A stretch of 14,539 nucleotides of DNA, taken from contig JAFOOW010000075.1 in the NCBI GenBank assembly GCA_017425305.1, positions 1 to 14,539 of the forward strand, in the 5' to 3' direction. A program made the translations under genes and the position numbers. A model generated the notes under the pieces. It searched no databases. It was given only the letters and a program-made list of their open reading frames with translations, and was not told the DNA's origin. This stretch comes from Peptostreptococcaceae bacterium. Its GTDB lineage: Bacteria; Bacillota; Clostridia; Peptostreptococcales; Peptostreptococcaceae. Shown here piece after piece: positions 7,921 to 14,539 of the stretch (positions are counted from its first letter, which is position 1; each line of letters begins with the position of its first letter).

Positions 7921-8739
7921 ATGGCTAAAAAAAAGAGGATAAAAAAGAACGTAATCATAATAGCTGGAGTAATAATGTTCTTTGCAGTTTATATATCAGT
8001 ATACAATTATTTTTCTAAACAGCAAGCACCAGATACTGTTACGACAACAGAAAACATAAGTACAGAAAATACAAATACAGCACTAATAAATCAAATAAAA
8101 TCTAAAGATATAATATATATGTCTGATAGTAACTTACAAGATGTAAGAGTAGAGCCAGAATACTGGGAAAAAATAAACTTTTTCTCTAGTCAGTTTAAAA
8201 AGGTAAGAAAACCTGCTAACTATAAAGCCTTATATGAAGCATATACTGACAATGGTATAAGATTCTCTACAGACCTTGAAATATTTAGAATATATACTGT
8301 TAAAAAAGAAGAATATTATAAGATACCTATAGATGAGAAAGATGCCTTTGAAAAATTACTTAAAGAAAGTATATACACATCTATAGACTCAGTTAAAAAG
8401 TATAAGTCATGGAAATCAGTACAAATTTCAGATGGAAATGAAGTTAAGAAGATAAGAAGATGGAAATTTGATGACTTAGCATATAAAATATCTGTAAAAA
8501 GAATAGTAGGAAAAATACAACCAGAAAAAAGCAAAGAAAGAAGTAAATACAACTTTACTATAAATATAGAAGGTGAAGGCTACTCAGCAACTATAGAAAC
8601 AATGGGTAGAGAATATGTAAAAATAGTTTCTAATGAAGCTACTGCATACTATGAAGTTCACACAGGTCTATATGATTATATAAAAGAGACTATATTTAAA
8701 ATAAAAGATGTAGAAAATAATTCTGAACAAGATATGTAA
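7921..8739 (+). CDS. Unrecognised single-pass membrane-anchored protein
   Basis: Function unknown. The 272-aa protein starts with a strongly basic segment (KKKRIKKN), then one hydrophobic helix at about residues 11-31. No lipobox or clear signal-peptidase site follows, so it is most simply a type II membrane protein with its bulk outside the membrane. Residues 35-60 are a Thr/Ser/Asn-rich spacer. The rest (about 65-260) is a mixed alpha/beta domain containing GIRFSTDLEIFRIY, YYKIPIDEKDAFEKLL and a second half with beta-strand pattern (NFTINIEGEGYSATIET). I see no catalytic signature. It may belong to one of the Firmicute DUF families (DUF3919 is my uncertain recollection). ATG follows TAGGGGGA at 7907-7914. 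It is bracketed by terminators, so it is a single-gene unit, convergent with murC. Confidence 0.82.
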   Translation: MAKKKRIKKNVIIIAGVIMFFAVYISVYNYFSKQQAPDTVTTTENISTENTNTALINQIKSKDIIYMSDSNLQDVRVEPEYWEKINFFSSQFKKVRKPANYKALYEAYTDNGIRFSTDLEIFRIYTVKKEEYYKIPIDEKDAFEKLLKESIYTSIDSVKKYKSWKSVQISDGNEVKKIRRWKFDDLAYKISVKRIVGKIQPEKSKERSKYNFTINIEGEGYSATIETMGREYVKIVSNEATAYYEVHTGLYDYIKETIFKIKDVENNSEQDM

Positions 8740-8760
8740 CAATAACTAATATACAAAGTA

Positions 8761-8793
8761 AAAGTGGTAGTTTGAAATAAACTACCACTTTTT
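8761..8793. terminator. Bidirectional terminator between convergent genes
   Basis: A perfect 13-bp stem (8761-8773 with 8779-8791) with loop GAAAT has T residues after it on the plus strand and CTTTTAC on the minus strand. It can end both the 7921-8739 gene and murC. Confidence 0.88.
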
Positions 8794-8806
8794 ATATATA
8801 AAAATA

Positions 8807-10159
8807 TTAATTTTCTAATAACATTTCTCCAACTTTGTAGATTGGTCCAGCACCAGCAGTTATGACTAAATCTTCTTCAGCTACATTTTCTTTAAGATGC
8901 TTAACTATATCTTCAAATTCACTTATATAAACTACATCAACATTATTTTGATATAATTTATCAACTAAATCTTTAGAATGTATGTCTCCTGGATCTTTTT
9001 CACGAGCTGCATATATATCAGTTATTATAACTTTATCAGCAGCATAGAAAGCCTCAGCAAATTCATTTAGTAAGGATTTTGTTCTTGTGTAAGTATGAGG
9101 TTGGAATATGCACCATAAGTTATTTTTATTTATCTTCTTAGCAGCAGATAAAGTAGCTTTTAACTCAGTTGGATGATGAGCATAATCATCAACTACTAAA
9201 ACATCTTTATACTTACCTTTAACCTCAAATCTTCTTCCAACACCACTATATAATGATATATTTTCTCTTATAACTTCTAAATCTATATTAGAAACAAATG
9301 CAGCTAATATAGCACCAGTAGCATTGTATATATTGTGAAGTCCAGGCACACATACCTTAAACTCACCTAAATCAGTTCCGTTGTAATCAATTCTAAATAC
9401 TCCGAAACCTTCTTCAGTAAATCTAACGTCTTTTATTAAGGCATTATTATCTTCATTTTGACCGTACTTAATAACAGTAGCCTTTATATCATGTAAGATA
9501 TCTTTAGTATTTTCATCATCACCATTTATAATGAAGAAACCATCAGAAGGTAATAACTTACCAAACTTATTGAAAGAAGCCTTTATTTCATCTATACCAG
9601 AGAAGTAATCTAAGTGATCTTCTTCTATATTTAAAACTATAGATATTTTAGGATTAAAGTTTAAGAAACTATCAACATACTCACATGCTTCTGTTATAAA
9701 GTTTTCAGACTTTCCTATTTTTACGTTACCACCTATAGTACTTAAGTTTCCTCCTACTAATATAGTTGGATCTAACTTAGCATACTCAAATATAGTTGAT
9801 AACATAGATGTAGTAGAAGTCTTACCATGTGTTCCAGAAACAGCTATTGCATTTTCATACTCTCTCATTATTTGACCTAAGAAAGCAGCTCTATTTATTA
9901 TTAATTTATTTTTTTCCTTTGCAGCAACTAACTCTTCGTTATCAGCTTTAACAGCAGCAGTATAAACAACCATATCTATATCATCAGTTATATGCTCTTT
10001 TTTATGGCCTACATAGATATGTGCACCTTCAGCACGAAGATTATCTAATAAATAAGAATCAGAAGAATCCGAACCAAAAACATTGTATCCTTTATTTAAA
10101 CATATTTTTGCTAAGGCACTCATACTGATACCACCAACACCTATAAAGAATATATTCAT
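8807..10159 (-). CDS. murC: UDP-N-acetylmuramate--L-alanine ligase
   Basis: Cytoplasmic ATP-dependent ligase that adds L-alanine to UDP-MurNAc, the first step of peptidoglycan stem-peptide assembly. The 450-aa protein has all three Mur-ligase domains: the N-terminal UDP-binding fold with GVGGISMS (7-14), the central ATPase with GTHGKT (109-114) and the EEDHLDYF region (179-186), and the C-terminal domain with DDYAHHP (324-330) and FQPHTYTRT (352-360). Near the end the family's usual GAGDIW-type motif reads GAGPIYKVG (436-444). ATG at 10159 is preceded on the minus strand by AAGGGTGG with 7 bases between. It is the only minus-strand gene and is divergent from purR. Unlike many Firmicutes it is not next to other mur genes here. 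A possible promoter and an inverted repeat lie just upstream. Confidence 0.96.
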   Translation of the reverse strand: MNIFFIGVGGISMSALAKICLNKGYNVFGSDSSDSYLLDNLRAEGAHIYVGHKKEHITDDIDMVVYTAAVKADNEELVAAKEKNKLIINRAAFLGQIMREYENAIAVSGTHGKTSTTSMLSTIFEYAKLDPTILVGGNLSTIGGNVKIGKSENFITEACEYVDSFLNFNPKISIVLNIEEDHLDYFSGIDEIKASFNKFGKLLPSDGFFIINGDDENTKDILHDIKATVIKYGQNEDNNALIKDVRFTEEGFGVFRIDYNGTDLGEFKVCVPGLHNIYNATGAILAAFVSNIDLEVIRENISLYSGVGRRFEVKGKYKDVLVVDDYAHHPTELKATLSAAKKINKNNLWCIFQPHTYTRTKSLLNEFAEAFYAADKVIITDIYAAREKDPGDIHSKDLVDKLYQNNVDVVYISEFEDIVKHLKENVAEEDLVITAGAGPIYKVGEMLLEN

Positions 10160-10188
10160 AGTGAAACCACCCTTCTATATTAATTAAA

Positions 10189-10206
10189 AGTTCTACAATC
10201 AGAACT
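10189..10206. repeat. Inverted repeat at the murC transcription start region
   Basis: AGTTCT (10189-10194) and AGAACT (10201-10206) flank a 6-base spacer. On the minus strand it is followed by TTTTAATT and lies 30 bases before the murC start. It could be an operator overlapping the start point or a leader hairpin. Confidence 0.5.
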
Positions 10207-10207
10207 A

Positions 10208-10236
10208 TATTTATGCTATAATAGTATAATGTTCAA
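10208..10236 (-). promoter_or_regulatory. Candidate murC promoter
   Basis: On the minus strand TTGAAC (10231-10236) and TAAATA (10208-10213) are 17 bases apart. Matches are weak (4 of 6 and about half). The predicted start falls in the AGTTCT inverted repeat. Confidence 0.35.
10214..10222 (+). promoter_or_regulatory. Candidate extended -10 promoter toward purR
   Basis: TGCTATAAT is a perfect extended -10 element, and a second TATAAT follows at 10225-10230. If used, the purR leader would be about 170 bases and would carry the 28-bp palindrome. No clear -35 is seen. Confidence 0.35.
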
Positions 10237-10274
10237 TATTTTAAGATAAACTAAAAATATTTAATATTATTTCA

Positions 10275-10302
10275 TAACAATATATATGCATATGTATTGT
10301 TA
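10275..10302. promoter_or_regulatory. 28-bp near-perfect palindrome, candidate operator
   Basis: Half-sites TAACAATA and TATTGTTA flank a centre that reads TATATGCATATG. 13 of 14 base pairs match, the only mismatch being T10283 with G10294. It is centred about 110 bases before purR and 130 before murC. No T tract follows, so it is a protein-binding site rather than a terminator, if it is functional. Confidence 0.5.
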
Positions 10303-10398
10303 AAGTGAATAAAACAATAACCAACATTATAACATATTAAGAAAAAATATGCATTAAATAGTTTAAATATACAGACATTTAAGACAAGGAGGTATTAG

Positions 10399-11247
10399 AT
10401 GAAATTTAAAAGAACAGAACGTATAGGTGCAATAGTAAAAATACTATCTGACAATCCTAACAAAATATTTACACTAAGCTATTTTACTGAAAAATTTAAC
10501 TCTGCAAAGTCAACAATAAGTGAAGACCTAATAGTAGTTAAAAATGTATTTGAAAAGTTAGAACTAGGACAAGTAATTACTATTTCAGGAGCAGCAGGCG
10601 GAGTAAAGTACATACCAAAAACTTCAAAAACGGAAAATGAAGAATTCTTATTAGATTTATGTAAGCAAATAGAAGACCCTTCTAGAGTATTATCAGGAGG
10701 ATTTTTATATTTAATAGATTTAATATACAATCCAAGAATAGCTTCAAAAATAGGTAAAATATTTGCATCTAACATAGACTACTCAGAAGCGGACTATGTA
10801 GTTACTATGGAAACTAAAGGAATACCAATGGCACTTATGACAGCAAAAGCTATGAACTTACCTTTAGTTATAATAAGAAAAGATACAAAAGTATCAGAAG
10901 GGCCTACATTAAGCATGACATATGTAAGTGGAAACAGCTCAAAGGTAGAAACAATGAGTTTACCAAGAAAAGCATTAAAGCCTAATAGTAAAGTTATACT
11001 TATAGATGACTTCATGAGGGGTGGAGGAACTATAAAAGGTATGATGGAACTAATGCATGAGTTCGGAGCAGAAGTTATTGGTACGGGAGTATTTATATCA
11101 ACAACTAACCCTACAGAAAAAATGGTTAAAGATTACATATCATTAATTCAAATAGATATTGTTAATAATTGTTTAATAGGTGTAAAACCTAACCTAGAAA
11201 CTTTTAAAGAAGAATATAGAAACACAGAAGATAGAAAAGATAAATAA
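10399..11247 (+). CDS. purR: Purine operon repressor PurR (Gram-positive type)
   Basis: DNA-binding regulator that represses purine synthesis and salvage genes in Bacillus; PRPP binding releases it from DNA. The 282-aa length is typical. Residues 1-75 form a winged helix (RTERIGAIVKIL, STISEDLIVV). Residues about 110-270 form a phosphoribosyltransferase-like fold with the PRPP-binding motif VILIDDFMRGGGT at 199-211 and the conserved SEGPTLSMTYVSG segment. This is not the LacI-type PurR of E. coli. ATG follows AAGGAGG at 10386-10392 with 6 bases between. prs, which makes the effector, lies 2.1 kb downstream on the same strand, an association conserved in Firmicutes. yabJ, which lies between purR and spoVG in B. 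subtilis, is missing. I do not see a convincing PurBox (CCGAAC-type) upstream. Confidence 0.95.
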   Translation: MKFKRTERIGAIVKILSDNPNKIFTLSYFTEKFNSAKSTISEDLIVVKNVFEKLELGQVITISGAAGGVKYIPKTSKTENEEFLLDLCKQIEDPSRVLSGGFLYLIDLIYNPRIASKIGKIFASNIDYSEADYVVTMETKGIPMALMTAKAMNLPLVIIRKDTKVSEGPTLSMTYVSGNSSKVETMSLPRKALKPNSKVILIDDFMRGGGTIKGMMELMHEFGAEVIGTGVFISTTNPTEKMVKDYISLIQIDIVNNCLIGVKPNLETFKEEYRNTEDRKDK

Positions 11248-11339
11248 TAACAATCGACATAATAGAAAATTTAAATGGGATAAATAGGGAAATTTTGGTA
11301 AAATACTTTTAAAAATGAAAAAAATTTTATAAAATAATA

Positions 11340-11367
11340 AAGGGATTTTTAATAGTCCCATAGAATT
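11340..11367 (+). promoter_or_regulatory. Sigma-H-like promoter of spoVG
   Basis: AAGGGATTT (11340-11348), 11 bases, ATAGAATT (11360-11367). Against the B. subtilis sigma-H consensus RNAGGAWWW / RNMGAAWW this is 8 of 9 and 8 of 8. The predicted start is near 11374, about 70 bases before the spoVG start codon. spoVG is a classical sigma-H-dependent gene in B. subtilis. Confidence 0.68.
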
Positions 11368-11444
11368 ATCTAATAAAAGAAACAGTTTTTTACTTAAAGA
11401 AGAAACAAATTTATTTTGTCAAAATTAAAGGGGGATATTAGGAA

Positions 11445-11723
11445 ATGAAGATTACTGACGTAAGAGTAAGAAAAATAACTGACGAAGGAAAAATGAAATG
11501 TATAGTTTCATTAACTTTTGATAATCTATTTGTAGTACATGATATAAAAGTTATAGAAGGACACAATGGATTATTCATAGCTATGCCAAGCAGAAAAATA
11601 GGAGAAGGAAACTTCAGAGATATAGCTCATCCAATAAATGCTGAGATGAGACAATTATTAGAAGATGAAGTTTTAAAAGCTTACCACGAAGCAGTATCTC
11701 AATTAGAAGTAGCTGCAGAATAA
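11445..11723 (+). CDS. spoVG: Septation/sporulation regulator SpoVG
   Basis: Small nucleic-acid-binding regulator. In Bacillus it affects asymmetric septation and sporulation, and homologues bind DNA or RNA in Staphylococcus, Listeria and Borrelia. The 92-aa protein is nearly all conserved core: [11 protein letters not shown] at the start, the central [21 protein letters not shown], and FRDIAHPIN before the C-terminal helix. It differs from longer homologues only by a short tail. ATG 11445 follows AAAGGGGG at 11427-11434. A weaker AGGA at 11440-11443 is too close to serve. A sigma-H-like promoter lies at 11340-11367, and a terminator follows at 11760. No terminator is evident between purR and spoVG, so purR read-through may also supply it. 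Confidence 0.97.
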   Translation: MKITDVRVRKITDEGKMKCIVSLTFDNLFVVHDIKVIEGHNGLFIAMPSRKIGEGNFRDIAHPINAEMRQLLEDEVLKAYHEAVSQLEVAAE

Positions 11724-11733
11724 TAAATAATAA

Positions 11734-11747
11734 TTAGTTTAAACTAA
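11734..11747. repeat. 14-bp perfect palindrome after spoVG
   Basis: TTAGTTTAAACTAA, 10 bases after the spoVG stop and just before its terminator. It may only be a 3' stabilising element. Confidence 0.4.
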
Positions 11748-11759
11748 ATATTATTTTAT

Positions 11760-11786
11760 AAGAGCCTAACATAAGGCTCTTTTTTT
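11760..11786 (+). terminator. Terminator after spoVG
   Basis: An 8-bp stem AAGAGCCT / AGGCTCTT (11760-11767 with 11774-11781) with a 6-base loop leads into a run of T. Confidence 0.9.
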
Positions 11787-11915
11787 GTTGTAATAATATG
11801 TACTTTTTTGTATAAAAGTGTTATATTATTATAGAATGTTAGATTGTATACGAAACTATAGATTTCATATGATATATAATAAGGGAATTAAAATAAATTT
11901 GAATGGAGTGAAAAC

Positions 11916-13283
11916 ATGAACTTTAAAGCTATAATTCTTGCCGCTGGTAAGGGAACTAGAATGAAGTCAAAACTTCCAAAAGTAGTACATAAAGTATGCG
12001 GAAAAGAAATGGTAAACCATGTTATAAACGTGTCTAAAAAATCTGGAGTAAGTGAAATTATTGCAATATTAGGACATGGAAGTGAAGTTGTAGAGAAAAG
12101 TTTACCACAAGATACTAAAATAGCTATGCAAACTGAGCAATTAGGAACAGGGCATGCTGTTATGATGGCAAAAGGGTACATAGAAGATAAGGACACTATA
12201 GTAGTACTATGTGGAGATACTCCTTTAGTAAAAGAGGAAACTTTACAAAGCTTATTCAAATATCATTTAGATAACGAATATCACACTACAGTGTTAACTA
12301 CAAGAGTAGAAAATCCAACAGGATACGGAAGAATAATAAGAGATGAAAATCAAGATTTACTAAAAATAGTAGAGCAAAAAGATGCAAGCGAAGAAGAAAA
12401 GTTAGTAAACGAAATAAATTCAGGAATATACTGCTTCAATGGAAAGAGCTTAAGAGAAGCTTTAGATAAAATAGATAACAACAATGCACAAGGTGAATAT
12501 TACTTAACAGATACAATAGAAATAATGAGAAGTAATGGACTAAAAGTTGGTGCATTTGATGGAGCTACAATAGAAGAACTTATGGGTGTAAACTCAAGGG
12601 TTGAATTAGCTAAAGCTGAAGAAATAATGAGAAAAAGAATTAACACTATGCACATGGTAAACGGAGTTACTATAATAGATGTTAACTCAACATATATAGA
12701 ATCAGATGTTCAAATAGGAAACGATACAATAGTATATCCAGGAGCTATGTTAAAAGGAAACACAGTAATAGGAACTGGATGTACAATAGGTATGAATTCA
12801 TGTATAACAAACTCAACAATAGGTGACGATACAGAAGTAGAAAGTTCAACTATAGTAGATAGTATAGTTGGAAGTAACACTACAGTTGGACCATACGCAT
12901 ATCTAAGACCTAAGAGTAATATAGGAAACAATGTAAAAATAGGAGATTTCGTAGAAGTAAAAAATGCTACTATAGAAGATAACTCTAAAGCATCTCATTT
13001 AGCTTACATAGGTGATGCTCATGTAGGGAAAGATGTTAATATAGGATGTGGAGTAGTATTTGTTAACTACGATGGAAAAAATAAATCTAAATCTGTTGTT
13101 AAAGACGGAGCATTTATAGGTTCTAACTCAAACTTAGTCGCACCAGTTACTGTAGAAGAAAATGGATATATAGCAACAGGTTCTACTATAACTGAAGATG
13201 TAGAAGCAGGAGCTTTAGCAATAGCTAGAGCAAGACAAGTGGTAAAACCAGGTTGGGTAGAAAAGAAAAACCTTAAAAAATAG
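11916..13283 (+). CDS. glmU: Bifunctional GlcNAc-1-P uridyltransferase / GlcN-1-P acetyltransferase
   Basis: Cytoplasmic enzyme that makes UDP-GlcNAc, the precursor of peptidoglycan and teichoic acids. It acetylates glucosamine-1-phosphate with acetyl-CoA, then transfers UMP from UTP. The 455-aa length is standard. Domain 1 (about 1-230) has the nucleotide-binding loop LAAGKGTRMKSKLPK (8-22), GTGHAV, CGDTPL with Asp101 as probable metal ligand, and YLTDTIEI. Domain 2 (about 250-440) is a left-handed beta-helix of hexapeptide repeats. It holds YLRPKS and ASHLAYIGD, whose His361 corresponds to the catalytic His363 of E. coli. ATG follows TGGAGTGA at 11904-11911. The spoVG-glmU-prs order is that of Bacillus. 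Upstream promoter elements are unclear (a possible TATATT or TATAAT within 11822-11880, each with a poor -35). Confidence 0.98.
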   Translation: MNFKAIILAAGKGTRMKSKLPKVVHKVCGKEMVNHVINVSKKSGVSEIIAILGHGSEVVEKSLPQDTKIAMQTEQLGTGHAVMMAKGYIEDKDTIVVLCGDTPLVKEETLQSLFKYHLDNEYHTTVLTTRVENPTGYGRIIRDENQDLLKIVEQKDASEEEKLVNEINSGIYCFNGKSLREALDKIDNNNAQGEYYLTDTIEIMRSNGLKVGAFDGATIEELMGVNSRVELAKAEEIMRKRINTMHMVNGVTIIDVNSTYIESDVQIGNDTIVYPGAMLKGNTVIGTGCTIGMNSCITNSTIGDDTEVESSTIVDSIVGSNTTVGPYAYLRPKSNIGNNVKIGDFVEVKNATIEDNSKASHLAYIGDAHVGKDVNIGCGVVFVNYDGKNKSKSVVKDGAFIGSNSNLVAPVTVEENGYIATGSTITEDVEAGALAIARARQVVKPGWVEKKNLKK

Positions 13284-13300
13284 TAAAAATTTAATTAAGT

Positions 13301-13340
13301 CCATAGCATAAGTATAGTCTGTGGCTATACTTATGTTTTT
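13301..13340 (+). terminator. Hairpin with T tract between glmU and prs, with alternative fold
   Basis: A perfect 11-bp stem (13307-13317 with 13325-13335) with a 7-base loop is followed by TTTTT. CCATAG (13301-13306) can instead pair with CTGTGG (13319-13324), using the loop and freeing part of the terminator. Because no convincing prs promoter follows, partial read-through is likely. Confidence 0.75.
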
Positions 13341-13393
13341 ATAGAAATTTACTTTAATACATAGTTTTTAAAATTTCGGGAGGTAATTATATC

Positions 13394-14344
13394 ATGAATA
13401 CTAGCGGAAGTGAAATTAAAATACTTGCAGGAAACTCATCAAAAGAATTAGCTCAAAAAATAGCTGATTATATAGGTGTTCCATTAGCTCAATGTGAAGT
13501 TGGAAAATTCAGTGATGGAGAAATATCTGTAAACATAACTGAAACAGTAAGAGGATGCGATGTTTTCGTAATACAATCTACTAATAATCCAGTAAATGAT
13601 AACTTAATGGAGTTATTAATAATGATAGATGCATTAAAAAGAGCATCTGCAGGTAGAATAACTGCTGTTATGCCATACTACGGATATGCAAGACAAGATA
13701 GAAAGGCTAAATCAAGAGATCCAATCACAGCTAAGTTAGTTGCTAACTTAATAACTGCTGCGGGAGCAGATAGAGTTTTAACAATGGACTTACATGCTGC
13801 ACAAATACAAGGATACTTTGATATACCATTAGACCACTTACAAGGTGGAAAAATATTAGCTGACTACTTCAATAGAAAGCAAATAGAAGATTTAGTAGTA
13901 GTTTCTCCTGACTTAGGAAGTGTTACAAGATCAAGAAAATTTGCTAACACTTTAAATGGAGATGTGCCAATAGCTATAATAGACAAGAGAAGACCTAAAG
14001 CTAATGTATGTGAAGTTATGAATATAATAGGCGAAGTTGCTGGTAAGAATGTTATATTATTAGACGATATGATAGATACTGCTGGTACAATAGTAAATGC
14101 AGCTAATGCACTTAAGGAATACGGAGCAAAAGATGTATATGCTTGTTGTACACACGGAGTATTATCAGGACCAGCTATAGAAAGAATAGAAAATTCTGCT
14201 ATAGATGAATTAATAGTACTTGATACTATAGAACTTCCTGAAGAAAAGAAAATAGACAAGATACAAATAAAAACTGTAGCACCTTTATTTGGAGATGCTA
14301 TAAAGAAAATATTCTCTAACGAATCAATTAGTATGTTATTTTAA
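13394..14344 (+). CDS. prs: Ribose-phosphate pyrophosphokinase (PRPP synthase)
   Basis: Cytoplasmic enzyme that transfers pyrophosphate from ATP to ribose-5-phosphate to give PRPP for purine, pyrimidine, NAD, histidine and tryptophan synthesis. The 316-aa class I enzyme is of normal length. Landmarks are GKFSDGE near the N terminus, the flexible catalytic region [24 protein letters not shown] from Asp132 (divalent-metal and allosteric region), and the PRPP loop [11 protein letters not shown] with Asp224/Asp225 to Thr232. ATG 13394 follows GGGAGG at 13378-13383 with 10 bases between. Only 37 bases separate the upstream hairpin's T tract from the ribosome binding site, too few for a clear promoter, so transcription probably comes from the glmU side. 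PRPP is the ligand of PurR encoded upstream. A strong terminator follows. Confidence 0.98.
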   Translation: MNTSGSEIKILAGNSSKELAQKIADYIGVPLAQCEVGKFSDGEISVNITETVRGCDVFVIQSTNNPVNDNLMELLIMIDALKRASAGRITAVMPYYGYARQDRKAKSRDPITAKLVANLITAAGADRVLTMDLHAAQIQGYFDIPLDHLQGGKILADYFNRKQIEDLVVVSPDLGSVTRSRKFANTLNGDVPIAIIDKRRPKANVCEVMNIIGEVAGKNVILLDDMIDTAGTIVNAANALKEYGAKDVYACCTHGVLSGPAIERIENSAIDELIVLDTIELPEEKKIDKIQIKTVAPLFGDAIKKIFSNESISMLF

Positions 14345-14353
14345 TTAAATTAG

Positions 14354-14386
14354 AAATACACCTTTAAAATAAAGGTGTATTTTTTT
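14354..14386 (+). terminator. Terminator after prs
   Basis: A 12-bp stem (14354-14365 with 14371-14382) with loop AAAAT ends in seven T residues. Confidence 0.93.
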
Positions 14387-14406
14387 GTATAAAAGCATTT
14401 TATATA

Positions 14407-14453
14407 AAAGTACGAATATTATAAAATAAATATAATAGATAACTATGTACTTT
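14407..14453. repeat. Nested inverted repeats in the region after prs
   Basis: Outer arms AAAGTAC (14407-14413) and GTACTTT (14447-14453) enclose inner arms TATTATA (14417-14423) and TATAATA (14431-14437). The stretch 14387-14539 holds no gene that I can support; it probably leads to the next gene beyond the window. Confidence 0.35.
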
Positions 14454-14477
14454 AAATAGGTATAGGTACTGGATATA

Positions 14478-14486
14478 TGGTATAAA
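14478..14486 (+). promoter_or_regulatory. Possible extended -10 element near the window end
   Basis: TGGTATAAA fits an extended -10 at 5 of 6 in the hexamer. It may serve a gene starting beyond 14539. No good -35 is present. Confidence 0.25.
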
Positions 14487-14539
14487 ATTAAAATGAAAAA
14501 GTATTAAGTAAATAGAATAGTTAATTAATTAATGAACCA

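Noticed and set aside
10160..10398. PurBox or purine riboswitch in the purR leader
   Set aside because: No CCGAAC-type box and no conserved purine-aptamer core could be seen; the 28-bp palindrome does not fit either.
11342..11359. GGGATT...AGTCCC hairpin as a purR terminator
   Set aside because: The stem is short with a G-T pair, no T tract follows, and the same bases fit a sigma-H promoter far better.
11888..12259. 123-residue minus-strand open frame over the start of glmU
   Set aside because: It lies over the conserved uridyltransferase domain and has no ribosome binding site or recognisable motif.
13348..13374. TTTACT-N15-TAAAAT as a prs promoter
   Set aside because: The spacer is too short and the predicted start would fall in the ribosome binding site.
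13864..14259. 131-residue minus-strand open frame inside prs
   Set aside because: prs is unmistakable on the plus strand; the antisense frame has low-complexity Ser/Ile content and no family resemblance.
14387..14539. Start of a further gene near the window end
   Set aside because: ATG codons there either reach a stop within a few codons or, for the last one near 14533, lack a ribosome binding site.

Overview
The window is chromosomal DNA from a low-GC Firmicute, most likely a clostridium of the Peptostreptococcaceae type (Clostridioides, Paraclostridium, Romboutsia and relatives). The evidence is strong A+T bias, heavy use of ATA for isoleucine and AGA for arginine, strong AGGAGG-type ribosome binding sites, a spoVG gene with a sigma-H-like promoter, and gene order. 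The genus cannot be fixed from sequence alone. There are 13 protein genes, two of unknown function. I see no tRNA, rRNA, CRISPR array, phage gene or insertion sequence.

Layout. 1-2793: metG and tatD, closely spaced and ending in a strong terminator. 2805-4341: rnmV (5S rRNA maturation) and ksgA (16S rRNA dimethylation), started by a near-consensus sigma-A promoter and ended by a terminator whose 5' arm lies inside the ksgA coding sequence. 4398-5522: an unrecognised, very acidic, tyrosine-rich protein starting at TTG. 5554-6790: an M20-family peptidase (PepT-like) with its own promoter and terminator. 6919-7867: a cation diffusion facilitator. 7921-8739: an unrecognised single-pass membrane-anchored protein. 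8807-10159, minus strand: murC, convergent with the previous gene and separated from it by a two-way terminator. 10160-10398: a divergent murC/purR control region with two inverted repeats. 10399-11786: purR and spoVG. 11916-14386: glmU and prs, separated by a hairpin with a T tract.

Functional themes are translation (MetG, RNase M5, KsgA), cell-wall precursors (GlmU makes UDP-GlcNAc, MurC adds the first amino acid to UDP-MurNAc) and PRPP/purine control (Prs makes PRPP, the effector of PurR). The frame metG-tatD-rnmV-ksgA ... purR-spoVG-glmU-prs matches the origin-proximal order known from Bacillus subtilis. The block between ksgA and purR differs: B. subtilis has yabG, veg, sspF and ispE there, while this window has the acidic protein, peptidase, metal transporter, membrane protein and murC.

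The window is mainly housekeeping, and I do not see a convincing new multi-gene system. The best leads are the acidic protein with its internal tandem repeat, the nearly perfect 28-bp palindrome between murC and purR, the sigma-H-like promoter of spoVG, and the glmU-prs hairpin, which has an alternative fold.
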